Source: JBJGXI01 sp045635475
GTDB taxonomy: Bacteria > Bacillota > Bacilli > Bacillales > Amphibacillaceae
Direction of reading: 5' to 3'
NCBI RefSeq assembly: GCF_045635475.1
Contig: NZ_JBJGXI010000017.1
Location: 27,414 to 91,413 of the forward strand
DNA length: 64,000 bases
In this document: piece by piece, positions 36,254 through 45,014 of the stretch
Layout of the letters: the number at the start of each line of letters is the position of its first letter
Numbering within the stretch: position 1 is the first letter of the stretch
Program-made: the position numbers and the translations under genes
The notes under the pieces: model-generated
What the model was told of the DNA's origin: nothing
Database searches by the model: none
The model's input: only the letters and a program-made list of their open reading frames with translations

Positions 36254-36544
36254 ATGATACAATTTGTCGGTGAATCGGAGATTGTGTTCAACAACCGGGA
36301 CATCTCTATCAACCAGTTAAAAAGCTATTTAAAAAAATCGATGAAAAAATTTGAAATAATAAACCAAGAGTTAAGTGATCAAAATAATAGGATTACCATA
36401 CACTTCGTATTTACTATGAGTAAAATATACCATTGTAGAAATCTAGACGATTATGTAAGCTATGCTTTTGCAGAGCACCGAAAAAAGTTACCAAGTGCGG
36501 CTCGTGCTAGTTATGTTAGAGTATTTCGGACATCTTATGCTTAA
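36254..36544 (+). CDS. Hypothetical protein, 96 residues
   Basis: ATG 36254 with AAGGTGATT upstream and a TATAAT-like -10 at 36229. The protein is basic, soluble and lacks known motifs; a central segment ITIHFVFTMSKIYHCRNLDD suggests a small alpha/beta fold. I do not recognise it. It diverges from the acyl-CoA dehydrogenase-like gene. Binding site and promoter favour a real gene. Confidence 0.55.
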   Translation: MIQFVGESEIVFNNRDISINQLKSYLKKSMKKFEIINQELSDQNNRITIHFVFTMSKIYHCRNLDDYVSYAFAEHRKKLPSAARASYVRVFRTSYA

Positions 36545-36631
36545 GTGATAGAAATTATAGCTCTTATTATTTCGTTTATTAGAATTGTTTCTCCTTTTTT
36601 CATGCTCGATAACCGAAACAATTTTATTGAA

Positions 36632-36672
36632 AAAGTAGAAGCTCATCTGTTAAATAGAAGCGCTTCTACTTT
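36632..36672 (-). terminator. Terminator of the UvrD-like helicase gene
   Basis: AAAGTAGAAGC ... GCTTCTACTTT, 11-bp perfect stem with T-rich tail on the minus strand, 19 bases after the stop. Confidence 0.8.
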
Positions 36673-36690
36673 GTTAGATCACCGTAATAA

Positions 36691-38868
36691 TTAAGCTCTC
36701 TCTAGCCCTTTAAACGAACCACTAATAGGCTTATTCGTTTTCATTCCGTCAAACTCGACATAATAAACATTCTTCTTCCGATCAATCTCACTTACTACAC
36801 CTTCACCAAACACCGGATGTCTTACCTTAGAACCTAATTCATAAGCGCTGTCACCGGCAGCATCCGTTTCACTATCTTCCATTCCCAACTCAAAATTAGA
36901 ATCCCTAATATACTTGACCGATTCATGATAAAATGCTTCTTCCAAGACACCGATTCTACGGAATAGTCCCTTCTGAATCTCAAAAATGAATCGAGATGGA
37001 TACTTTTTTATACCTCTTCTTGATACACCTTCCGATTCAGTAATGTACATTTCTTTCTCTGCTCGTGTGATTGCAACATAAGTGAGACGACGTTCTTCTT
37101 CAAGTGCTTTGAGCTTTCGTTCTTCCAGTGACCTGCTGCTTGGCAGAATTCCGTCTGTCATTCCACATAAGAAAACATATGGGAACTCCAAGCCCTTTGC
37201 GGTATGGATTGTCATTAGCTTTACACTATCCTTGCTGTCTTCTTTGTCAGAATCGGTGTACAGCGTAATTTGCTGCAAATATTCTTCTAGCATTAGCTCT
37301 TCACCTATTGCCTGCTCATACGTAACGATTGAATTAAAAAATTCCGCTAGATTGTCAATGCGATTTTGGTCGCCGTCTTCTCTTAAAAATTTGTCATAGC
37401 CTGATTCAGTGAGTAACTTTTGTAGCAACTCCGACACACTCAACTTCCGATATTCACGCTTGTACCTTTCGACTAATGAAAGAAACTCAAGTGCCTTCGT
37501 GCCATTAAATAATGGATCGGCAGCATATTTCTTTAACGTATTATAGTATGTTAGGTGTTCCTGATCCGCTTTCTCTTTAATAAACTGTATCCGTTTCTTG
37601 CCAATGTTTCGTTTCGGTGTGTTCACCACTCTTAGAAACGACAAATCATCAGCAGCACTTATCATGCGTAAATAAGCTAACGCATCTTTAATTTCTTTAC
37701 GCTGAAAAAATTTAATTCCACCAAAAATCGTATAATCGATATTTTCGCGAATTAATCCTTGTTCAAGAAACCTCGACAAAAAGCTAGCACGATACAGTAT
37801 CGCAATGTCACTTTTCTTCGACTGTTTCTTATTCAATAACTCAATTATTTTTTCAGTAATCCATTTGATTTCATCATCTTCATGCTTGGCGTGATAGTGA
37901 ATCACTCGTAAGCCATTTCTATTATTGGTGAACATATCTTTATCGATCCGTAATGAGTTTTTCTTAATTAAGGCATTGCCGACATCTAAAATCTCTGGGG
38001 TGGACCGGTAGTTTTGATTCAAAATAATCGTAATACACGATGGATGACCTTTATCAAAATTCACAAAATACTCCGGCCGAGCCCCACGCCATTCATAAAT
38101 CGTCTGATCTGGGTCTCCGACGACAAACAGATTTTTGTTTGTATCACTGAGCATATTAACTAATCTTATTTGTCTTAAGCTGCTATCTTGAAATTCATCA
38201 ACTTGTATATAATGAAGACGTGTCTGCCATTTATCAAGTACTTGATTAAAATCCTCAAAAAGGATAAACGTGAAGTTGATCAAATCATCAAAATCCAGCC
38301 CAAACACCTTTTTTTGCTTCAGCAAGTACATCTTTATAATCTGCATATCGAGATCCACGTCAGCGCTCGGATTAATTGTCGGTTTGGGATCGGTGATCAA
38401 CCTAACATATGCAGGATCCATTTTATAATCAGCGATCCTCTTCAGGATATTATTGAAGGAATTGTATCGAATCGTTAAGTTAAGTTCTTCATAAATTTCT
38501 CTTAGTATCGTCTTTTGATCTTCTTCATCCAAAATAATAAATTGCTTTGGATAATGAAGATGGTGAATATCTTCGCGCAACACACGCACACAAAAACCGT
38601 GGTAGGTTGTAATGAGACCCGTGTCATAGCCGCTGCCAATTAGTGCGCGCACTCGTCTTTTCATTTCGGTCGCTGCTTTATTCGTAAACGTGACACAAAG
38701 GATGTTAGATGGGTCGATTCCGAGATGTTCAATGATGTAAGCATACCTTTTTGTCAGTGCCTTCGTTTTTCCAGAACCTGCCCCTGCCACCACGCGGATG
38801 TACCCTTCTGTTGTCATTACAGCTTGCTTTTGTTTTTCATTTATATTACTCAAAATCTCTGTAATCAT
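36691..38868 (-). CDS. UvrD/PcrA-like DNA helicase
   Basis: 725 residues from ATG 38868 (CAGGAGTG upstream; the longer open frame adds unrelated sequence). Superfamily 1A motifs in order: Q motif LSNINEKQKQAV, Walker A AGAGSGKTKAL, motif Ia CVTFTNKAATEMKRR, Walker B YIQVDEFQDSS, motif III VGDPDQTIYEWRGA, motif IV LNQNYRS, motif V TIHTAKGLEFPYVFLCGM, motif VI RRLTYVAITRAE. A short C-terminal beta domain (GSKVRHPVFGEGVVSEIDRK) is the PcrA-type RNA-polymerase-binding tail. It unwinds DNA 3' to 5'. It is somewhat divergent, so probably an extra paralogue rather than the housekeeping pcrA, which normally adjoins ligA. Confidence 0.92.
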   Translation of the reverse strand: MITEILSNINEKQKQAVMTTEGYIRVVAGAGSGKTKALTKRYAYIIEHLGIDPSNILCVTFTNKAATEMKRRVRALIGSGYDTGLITTYHGFCVRVLREDIHHLHYPKQFIILDEEDQKTILREIYEELNLTIRYNSFNNILKRIADYKMDPAYVRLITDPKPTINPSADVDLDMQIIKMYLLKQKKVFGLDFDDLINFTFILFEDFNQVLDKWQTRLHYIQVDEFQDSSLRQIRLVNMLSDTNKNLFVVGDPDQTIYEWRGARPEYFVNFDKGHPSCITIILNQNYRSTPEILDVGNALIKKNSLRIDKDMFTNNRNGLRVIHYHAKHEDDEIKWITEKIIELLNKKQSKKSDIAILYRASFLSRFLEQGLIRENIDYTIFGGIKFFQRKEIKDALAYLRMISAADDLSFLRVVNTPKRNIGKKRIQFIKEKADQEHLTYYNTLKKYAADPLFNGTKALEFLSLVERYKREYRKLSVSELLQKLLTESGYDKFLREDGDQNRIDNLAEFFNSIVTYEQAIGEELMLEEYLQQITLYTDSDKEDSKDSVKLMTIHTAKGLEFPYVFLCGMTDGILPSSRSLEERKLKALEEERRLTYVAITRAEKEMYITESEGVSRRGIKKYPSRFIFEIQKGLFRRIGVLEEAFYHESVKYIRDSNFELGMEDSETDAAGDSAYELGSKVRHPVFGEGVVSEIDRKKNVYYVEFDGMKTNKPISGSFKGLERA

Positions 38869-39158
38869 AGAATTCACTCCTGAATGATTGCTTTTACTAA
38901 ATTGTATCATATGTTTAGCAAGTAACGAGAACAAAAGTTCGTACCCAAAACAAAATACTCTGGAGGTAAACGAGTATGCTTGGCTATTCAAGGTGCTCCG
39001 TTTCCAATATCATTGATTTATAACCTTTATAATTATCACGAGCAAATGGAACGATTCTATTGAAAAATTCTTTTTATCGATTCAGTTTTCCTACTGCTTT
39101 TCTTATACAGTAATTTAGAAGAAGATGATGTTGTTGCAATTTATTAGGGATGAAGTTA

Positions 39159-40409
39159 TTAAGAAGGATTAAACACAGATCCCATAAACAAAATTGTCCC
39201 TGTTGCCTCATCTGTAATCGCGATAAAAAATGGTCGATTCACTTCCATAACAAAAGGTTGATTCGAAGGTGGGGCTGCTCCGTCTGTCATACCAACGGAA
39301 GTTGCCGCCGCTGCTTCCGCTCCCTTTTCATTAACCTCCAGAAAAGTTTTTTGCTTTATGTAACTAATCCAAATAAGCTCATCTTCTTTAATCATGTTTG
39401 AAAAATTTACGCTTTTTACATCAAACGCGGATGGCATGCCTAACTCTTTAAGCTTATCATTCAGCAACACGTCATATTCTATTTGGAACCTAGGAAGCTT
39501 AATCGTACCATCTTCATACTGAAATTCGTTAATCCAATTGTTCCAATTCTTTACCGTGAGCATACTTTTAAATTCTGTTAAGCTCACACTTTCTTTAGGA
39601 AGAAACACCTTCATACTCATCTCTTCGTTTTCTCCATAAGGAAGCGAAATGGCCTGGAAATCATCATTATCTAAATAGGCAAAAGATTTCTGCAAAGACA
39701 TAAGGGCTACTTCTTTTGTGGATCCATCCTCTAAATAAAATGGTTGATCCTTGGTAAGCTTTTTATCAAATTCATCGGTCCATCCACCTTTAAAATGAAC
39801 CGCATTAATGAGAAGGCTAACCAAATTAGGAGTTAACGGATTATCGACCATATTTTTAATTTTTTTGTTTGTCGCGTTCTCTACCCAATCATTAATTATT
39901 TGAGGAGCGCTTGGGTCATCCATATCAATTTCCTCAATTTCAGCATTAAAGTAATCACGTGTTGATTGAGAAAAAAGATCTTCGAAATGATATTCCTTGT
40001 TTAACCAAATCGCATTCGCTATATTCAACTGTACCTGATTAGAAGCATTGTTCAGCATGGTTAATAATGAGGCGTTTGCCTGATTGATTTCGTTAACGTC
40101 AATTCCCTCCACATGCATCACCTTTTCCATCTCTTCTTTGGTGTTACCATCCGCTCCGTTATACACCATCGCCAAGACCATAAATAAACTGGTCGGTGAA
40201 ATAAACACATTCCCATCGGCGTTTCCTTCCACTTTTGAGAGAACATCAAATCCTAGTGCGTTACTCGGTGAAACCACTTTTTTATAGTCTTCTTCCCCAA
40301 ATTCTACATCACTGGCAATTTCTAAACCTGACGATGCTTCTTCCTGCCCACACCCTACTAGTAATATAATGTAACTTAATATTAAAAACGAAATGATTAT
40401 TTGTTTCAT
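39159..40409 (-). CDS. Serpin-family lipoprotein (protease inhibitor)
   Basis: 416 residues. Signal peptide ending in LLVGC (lipobox), so anchored outside the membrane. The serpin core is complete: FISPTSLFMVLAMVYNGADG, NAIWLNKEYHF, LINAVHFKGGWTDEFDKK, LPYGENEEMSMKVFLPKE, and the reactive-loop hinge NEKGAEAAAATSVGM followed by PPSNQPFVMEVNRPFFIAI. The small-residue hinge (Ala run at P12-P9) predicts an inhibitory serpin that traps a serine or cysteine protease. The P1 residue lies around VGMTDGA and cannot be fixed. Bacterial serpins are uncommon; the target might be a self or competitor protease. The next gene downstream is a helicase, unrelated. Confidence 0.94.
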   Translation of the reverse strand: MKQIIISFLILSYIILLVGCGQEEASSGLEIASDVEFGEEDYKKVVSPSNALGFDVLSKVEGNADGNVFISPTSLFMVLAMVYNGADGNTKEEMEKVMHVEGIDVNEINQANASLLTMLNNASNQVQLNIANAIWLNKEYHFEDLFSQSTRDYFNAEIEEIDMDDPSAPQIINDWVENATNKKIKNMVDNPLTPNLVSLLINAVHFKGGWTDEFDKKLTKDQPFYLEDGSTKEVALMSLQKSFAYLDNDDFQAISLPYGENEEMSMKVFLPKESVSLTEFKSMLTVKNWNNWINEFQYEDGTIKLPRFQIEYDVLLNDKLKELGMPSAFDVKSVNFSNMIKEDELIWISYIKQKTFLEVNEKGAEAAAATSVGMTDGAAPPSNQPFVMEVNRPFFIAITDEATGTILFMGSVFNPS

Positions 40410-40788
40410 AACACAAACCCCTTTTATTTTTTAGACTGTTTTCCACTAAAAAAAGTCACATACTAGTAAGCAATTAATACGAAAAGTAGTGTCATCGATT
40501 ATGCGACCAATCTTACTAATATTCATTGAAAGGTGATTAAGACGTGGGGTTTTTTATTAAGTTATGAGTCTATTAAGTTCCCATACGAAATTATTTATCG
40601 AAAATTGATAGTTAAAAATAACCACCAGATTATATTCTATAAGTCAATCTTAACTTGTGATAATGGCAATACTAAACATACTATTTTCAGGGAAGATCTA
40701 GTTGGTTGCAGAAGGAAATTGAAACTTCTATCAGAACAGAAAAAACAGCTGGCACTTGGCCAGCATATGAGGGTCAATATATCTAAAT
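40410..40788. other. Gene-free stretch
   Basis: Between the serpin start and the end of the GH42 gene. It holds the serpin promoter region at its left and the GH42 terminator at its right. A 96-codon open frame on the plus strand overlaps that terminator and the GH42 gene and has no convincing support. Confidence 0.5.
40749..40765 (-). terminator. Terminator of the GH42 gene
   Basis: Minus strand GCTGGC-caagt-GCCAGC followed by TGTTTTTTC, 24 bases after the stop codon. Confidence 0.85.
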
Positions 40789-42825
40789 TTATGGTTCTAA
40801 AACCAATACATCAAATGGCTTGAGCGATACTTTATTCATAATACGAGTACCGGTTACTGCTTCAGTGAATTCTTCTTTAACAAAAATCTCTTGTGGTAAT
40901 TCACTATAATTTAATAAGAATATATAATCTTTTCCTTCTTTATGGCGAATAGATAACTCAACCTCTTCAGGCAAACTAAATTGATCATGGTAGTTATTTA
41001 ACTGTAATTCAGCAAGCAGTGAAGTAGCTAAATCTAAATTAAATACTCCACCAAAATAATAACTAGTCCCTTTTCCATAGTTATGTTTAACGAGAGCAGG
41101 ATTTCCTTTTAAATAGGTATTTGTATATGTTGCTAGGACCTCGACATCAGCTTGAAGTTGTAGAACTTCGTTAAAATCATTCGCTTCTAGTTCATCGAAT
41201 TCTCTAAACTTTATTCTAGGTACTTGTTCAAACGGAGCTACTCTCGTAAACTCTTCCACGGTAATTCCTACTAAATCTGTTAAATATCCAGGGAGAGCCT
41301 TCATATACGTTTGACCAGTTTCATCTTTATAACCAGAACGACATCCAAAAATAACCTTTCCACCTTGTCTTACATAAACCTCAAATAACGCAGCTTGCTG
41401 TTTAGTTACGATTGCTGCATGAGAATAGACGAGTACTTTATATTTGCTTAAATCCTCTAAAGTTGTTTCATTGTTGAAGTTTAGTGCATCTACTGGTACA
41501 TGATTATATTGTAATGCTTTAATCCAAGCATTTCTGCTTTTTGATTCAAATGGACCATGCCAAATATCAAATTCTCCGTCCCAACTATTATCATAATTAG
41601 TGATATAGGCAATTTCTACTTGATAGGTTGAGCCTACTATTTTTCCAAGTTGCTTAATCTCTTTACTTACAGCTTCAATTTCTTTGACACGTCGATTAGG
41701 CTGATTATGATAATCATTAATACCATGCCAATAGATTTCTGTTCCTTTCGTTGCCGTTCTCCATCTAAAATACAAAATCATGTCTGCACCATGAGCTATC
41801 GATTGGTATGTCCACAGGCGCAATTGCCCAGGTTTTGGAGATGGCTGATCCAATCTATTTACCCAACCACCAGGACCTGATTGTTGTTCAAATATCGCAA
41901 AATTCGGCGAGATACTTCTTACTACGCTCAAGTTCCAGCTCCATTTGCGATCGCGCAGTGGTTTTTCAGAGGAATCTTCTATGACCCTACCGAAGTTTGG
42001 ATAAGAATCATAGGCATAAAAATCAAGTAGTTCATCTGTCATTTTATGATTATCTAAATGACCAAACATGCCATTGGTTGTTATCCACTGATTTGGTGCA
42101 TGTTCCCTTAAAATATCAGCCTGCAACTTCACGTAAGCAAAAGCACTATCCGAAATAAATCTTTTTTCATCTAAAGCATGGTGTGGATTTGGTGAATTAG
42201 GAACGGTTTTACGAGTTAAATAGACTTGTTCCCAGTTGGTGTAAGTTTGACTCCAAAACACAGTTCCCCATGCTTGATTTAAGTTAGCTAGTGTTTGATA
42301 TTTTTTCTTTGCCCATTCCCTAAAGGCAGCATGATCTGCATCAGCATAAAAGACATTTGTTTCGCAATTTATTTCGTTATCAATTTGCCATCCAACGACT
42401 GTAGGATTGTCACTATAATGCTTTGCCATTTCTGTGACAATTATCGATGACAATTCTCGGTACGTTTCCGAGTTATAAGTAGTATGACAGCGCGCACCAT
42501 GCTGATACGAAATACCATCCTGTGTGGCGTTTAGTACATCCGGGTATTTTTTAGTGACCCACGCTGGTGCTGTTGCAGTTGGTGTACCCAATATTACCTT
42601 CAGACCAAACACTTGTGCCTTAGCGACTGCTCGATCAAACAAATCGAAACAAAATTTCCCTTCCTCCGGTTCAAATATTGACCACGCAAACTCCCCCATT
42701 CGAACATAGGAAAAACCTAACTCTTTCATACGAGCGTAATCGTCTTCCCACATTTCTTCTGGCCAGTGCTCTGGATAATAACATACTCCTAGTGTTAATG
42801 ATTCTTCATTTAATTTTTTCACCAA
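40789..42825 (-). CDS. Beta-galactosidase, glycoside hydrolase family 42
   Basis: 678 residues, normal for GH42. The TIM-barrel domain begins LGVCYYPEHWPEEMWEDDYA and carries VRMGEFAWSIFEPEEG, the acid/base region VVGWQIDNEINCE (Asn-Glu), and the nucleophile region PNFAIFEQQSGPGGWVN. A trimerisation domain (about 395-610, with YSHAAIVTKQQAALFEVYVR) and a small C-terminal beta domain follow. It is cytosolic, hydrolysing terminal beta-galactosides from imported plant or milk oligosaccharides. The start is TTG 42825 or GTG 42822, after GGGGAG. A cre-like site lies 45 bases upstream. No sugar transporter is adjacent. Confidence 0.96.
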   Translation of the reverse strand: MVKKLNEESLTLGVCYYPEHWPEEMWEDDYARMKELGFSYVRMGEFAWSIFEPEEGKFCFDLFDRAVAKAQVFGLKVILGTPTATAPAWVTKKYPDVLNATQDGISYQHGARCHTTYNSETYRELSSIIVTEMAKHYSDNPTVVGWQIDNEINCETNVFYADADHAAFREWAKKKYQTLANLNQAWGTVFWSQTYTNWEQVYLTRKTVPNSPNPHHALDEKRFISDSAFAYVKLQADILREHAPNQWITTNGMFGHLDNHKMTDELLDFYAYDSYPNFGRVIEDSSEKPLRDRKWSWNLSVVRSISPNFAIFEQQSGPGGWVNRLDQPSPKPGQLRLWTYQSIAHGADMILYFRWRTATKGTEIYWHGINDYHNQPNRRVKEIEAVSKEIKQLGKIVGSTYQVEIAYITNYDNSWDGEFDIWHGPFESKSRNAWIKALQYNHVPVDALNFNNETTLEDLSKYKVLVYSHAAIVTKQQAALFEVYVRQGGKVIFGCRSGYKDETGQTYMKALPGYLTDLVGITVEEFTRVAPFEQVPRIKFREFDELEANDFNEVLQLQADVEVLATYTNTYLKGNPALVKHNYGKGTSYYFGGVFNLDLATSLLAELQLNNYHDQFSLPEEVELSIRHKEGKDYIFLLNYSELPQEIFVKEEFTEAVTGTRIMNKVSLKPFDVLVLEP

Positions 42826-42870
42826 AATGATCGTCTCCCCATTGCAATTATTTTCTAACAGATCAGGATA

Positions 42871-42885
42871 ATGAAGCGTTTACAT
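42871..42885 (-). promoter_or_regulatory. Candidate catabolite-responsive element (cre) for GH42
   Basis: Minus strand ATGTAAACGCTTCAT: agrees with the CcpA consensus WTGNAANCGNWNNCW at all fixed positions except the last C. Its place just upstream of a sugar hydrolase supports CcpA repression. Not tested. Confidence 0.6.
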
Positions 42886-43116
42886 TTTTTGATAGTTGAT
42901 TCATATAAATCGGTTGTGCCAGGTACTGAAAAAGCGGCGATTATTAATCAGAATTATTGAGATTGAATAATGACATTCTATCAGACAACTTTATGCTTGG
43001 ATACAAAGACGATTAACGTTTCCTAATAACCTTATTTAGTTCGGTTGTATCATTCATATCTAAATCAAGTTTTTCATAAGCCAACTAACAAGTTAGGGAC
43101 GCCTTTTAAGTAATAC

Positions 43117-43160
43117 AAAAAACGCAATGATAAAGTAAGTCATTTTATCATCGCGTTTTA
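43117..43160 (-). terminator. Strong hairpin terminator
   Basis: AAAACGC-a-ATGATAAA ... TTTATCAT-c-GCGTTTT, with runs of A and T on both sides. It follows the lipoprotein remnant at 43188 on the minus strand. Confidence 0.8.
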
Positions 43161-43187
43161 ACGATTGTTTAGTATGTTCTCTCAGTT

Positions 43188-43313
43188 CTAATTAGGCAAT
43201 GTATATGTCACAGTTCCTTCATCAGTATCTGGCTCTTTTAAATTTGACTGTTGTTCATCCGGATTTGCATTTGCATTAACTGCTCCACACGTTAATAGTA
43301 TACCGTGGTATGC
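43188..43313 (-). pseudogene. Remnant of a small lipoprotein gene
   Basis: The minus frame reads GILLTCGAVNANANPDEQQS then NLKEPDTDEGTVTYTLPN and stops at 43188. LLTC looks like a lipobox with an acidic tail behind it, but the signal-peptide start is missing: the frame hits a stop a few codons upstream with no start codon. A proper terminator still follows. Probably a 5'-truncated small lipoprotein; family not recognised. Confidence 0.4.
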
Positions 43314-43411
43314 GTTTTAGCTTTGAAAGCTGAGACAATGGGCAAATAATACTATAAGCAAAAACACTTAGTTACTCGTCAAAATACGGACTATTACTAG
43401 GTGTGGAATTA

Positions 43412-44947
43412 TTACTTAACTGCACCGCTTAATCTTTCAGCTAAATGAGAAAAAGTAAACTCCTCATCACAAAGCATTTTTACCCTTTGCTTCCACGAAT
43501 AACGCTGATTTGGTTGTATGTATTTTTCAAGTAATTCTCGGAAAATGGCTGGCTGATAATATAGACTGTTAATCTTAAATTTAGTACGAATCATATCACG
43601 AATGGCTAACGCATAATTGTAATCCTGAAAAAATGCTGGATTTTCGATATAAAACATCTCACTACCAGGATGAAAGGTCTCTCCCTCATATCCAAACACA
43701 GCCTTATAGCACTCGTCCGCGGTCTCTTGAAAACTTCTCTCCGATTGGGTGTACAACTTATATTCTACAAGACTATAATAATAATTGATTTGGACCATTT
43801 TCAAATCCGTTAATGTATTTACTTCTCTAATCTGTGCTAATTCATGATCCTGCAAATCAAAGTTAGCTTTTAAAAACGATTCTTCTGTAACAATCGTTTG
43901 AAACAATTCGGCAATCGATTCAGCAGCAATACTTGAATAAAAACGATAGAGCTCTGGATATTCGAAGGAACCGTAATGACCGTCCAATACATGTCCCATT
44001 TCATGAATACCGGACAAAAATACAGAATAAGCATCCCGTTTGTTTACTACTAGCTTGAGTTCGTTCGGACTGATGTTAATAGCAAATCCACCATAAGGAA
44101 TTTCCAAAGTCTCAATCGAAACAGGAATACTCTCTAATTGGATGCCAAGACTACCGACTACATTACTTATAACCTCTTTCATCCGTCTCGACGAAAACGT
44201 ACTATTTTGCACCTTATGAAAATTAAAGGTAGTAAAATATTGATCATAAAAGTGCGTTTTTTTCCAGCCAAACTTTACTTTAATTCTATCACTCCAGTAT
44301 TTAGCTGCCTCTGCCATTCTTTCTAGCAAGTTGTTCATTTCCTCAATATATGAGTCAATGTTAATTTCTTTTAAGTTGCAGCGAAAATAATAATAATTTT
44401 CATATCCGTTGTCGTTTGCAAGTTGGTTTCGTTTTTGGATGAGCTTTCTGTATAAAGCTTCATTTTCCCGTCCAATTCGTTTTGATTCACGGAAAAGTTC
44501 CCGTCGCAGTTCCCTATCCGGATTATCCATGACATTTGCATGCACGGTACCTAAATTATATACTTTTCCATCTACCTCAAACGTACTTTCCATTAGCTCT
44601 TTTTGCAATGCTTGTTGCATTTCAACAACTTCTGGATGACTATCAAGTGCTTCTTGCTTCATCGTTGCTAAAAATACTTCAAGCCTTCTACTCCAAATTG
44701 GGTCATCTTTTAATTTTGCTTGCCAGGTTGATAATGAGTCAATTAGTTGTTTATTTGTCATTAGATCGTGCTTCATTTTTTGAATTTCATCAATCCTTTG
44801 ATTTTCCGCACCCTGTGCATACATCAAATAATAGAGGCGCTCTTCTTCTTGGTATAAACTGTCCAGCTTTTGTATTGCATTATCGTATGCAAGCTTCCAT
44901 TCGTTCTCATTTGATATCTGAAGTAATTGTTCAAAACCTAATTCCAT
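43412..44947 (-). CDS. M3-family oligoendopeptidase (thimet/PepF-like)
   Basis: 511 residues. The gluzincin motif is HEMGHVLDGHYGS (HExxH) with the third ligand about 28 residues on (IAAESIAELFQTIVTEES), typical of M3. Segments DNPDRELRRELFRESKRIGR and LANDNGYENYYYFRCNLKEI match the N-terminal helical dome. No signal peptide, so it digests peptides in the cytosol. It is shorter than classical PepF (about 600) and resembles the shorter M3 group. ATG 44947 follows AAAAGGAG. The HEAT-helicase gene ends 68 bases upstream on the same strand, so cotranscription is possible. Confidence 0.92.
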   Translation of the reverse strand: MELGFEQLLQISNENEWKLAYDNAIQKLDSLYQEEERLYYLMYAQGAENQRIDEIQKMKHDLMTNKQLIDSLSTWQAKLKDDPIWSRRLEVFLATMKQEALDSHPEVVEMQQALQKELMESTFEVDGKVYNLGTVHANVMDNPDRELRRELFRESKRIGRENEALYRKLIQKRNQLANDNGYENYYYFRCNLKEINIDSYIEEMNNLLERMAEAAKYWSDRIKVKFGWKKTHFYDQYFTTFNFHKVQNSTFSSRRMKEVISNVVGSLGIQLESIPVSIETLEIPYGGFAINISPNELKLVVNKRDAYSVFLSGIHEMGHVLDGHYGSFEYPELYRFYSSIAAESIAELFQTIVTEESFLKANFDLQDHELAQIREVNTLTDLKMVQINYYYSLVEYKLYTQSERSFQETADECYKAVFGYEGETFHPGSEMFYIENPAFFQDYNYALAIRDMIRTKFKINSLYYQPAIFRELLEKYIQPNQRYSWKQRVKMLCDEEFTFSHLAERLSGAVK

Positions 44948-45014
44948 GACTACCTACTCCTTTTCAAGGTCCGCGCATTAGTAGGATATACCGAACAGTT
45001 TCACCTTTAAAAGT

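Noticed and set aside
38970..39020. Very short plus-strand ORF (MLGYSRCSVSNIIDL) with GGAGG upstream
   Set aside because: Fifteen codons with no associated structure or downstream gene on that strand; probably chance.
40533..40823. 96-codon open frame on the plus strand
   Set aside because: Covers the GH42 terminator and overlaps the GH42 coding end antisense; composition is unlike a protein.
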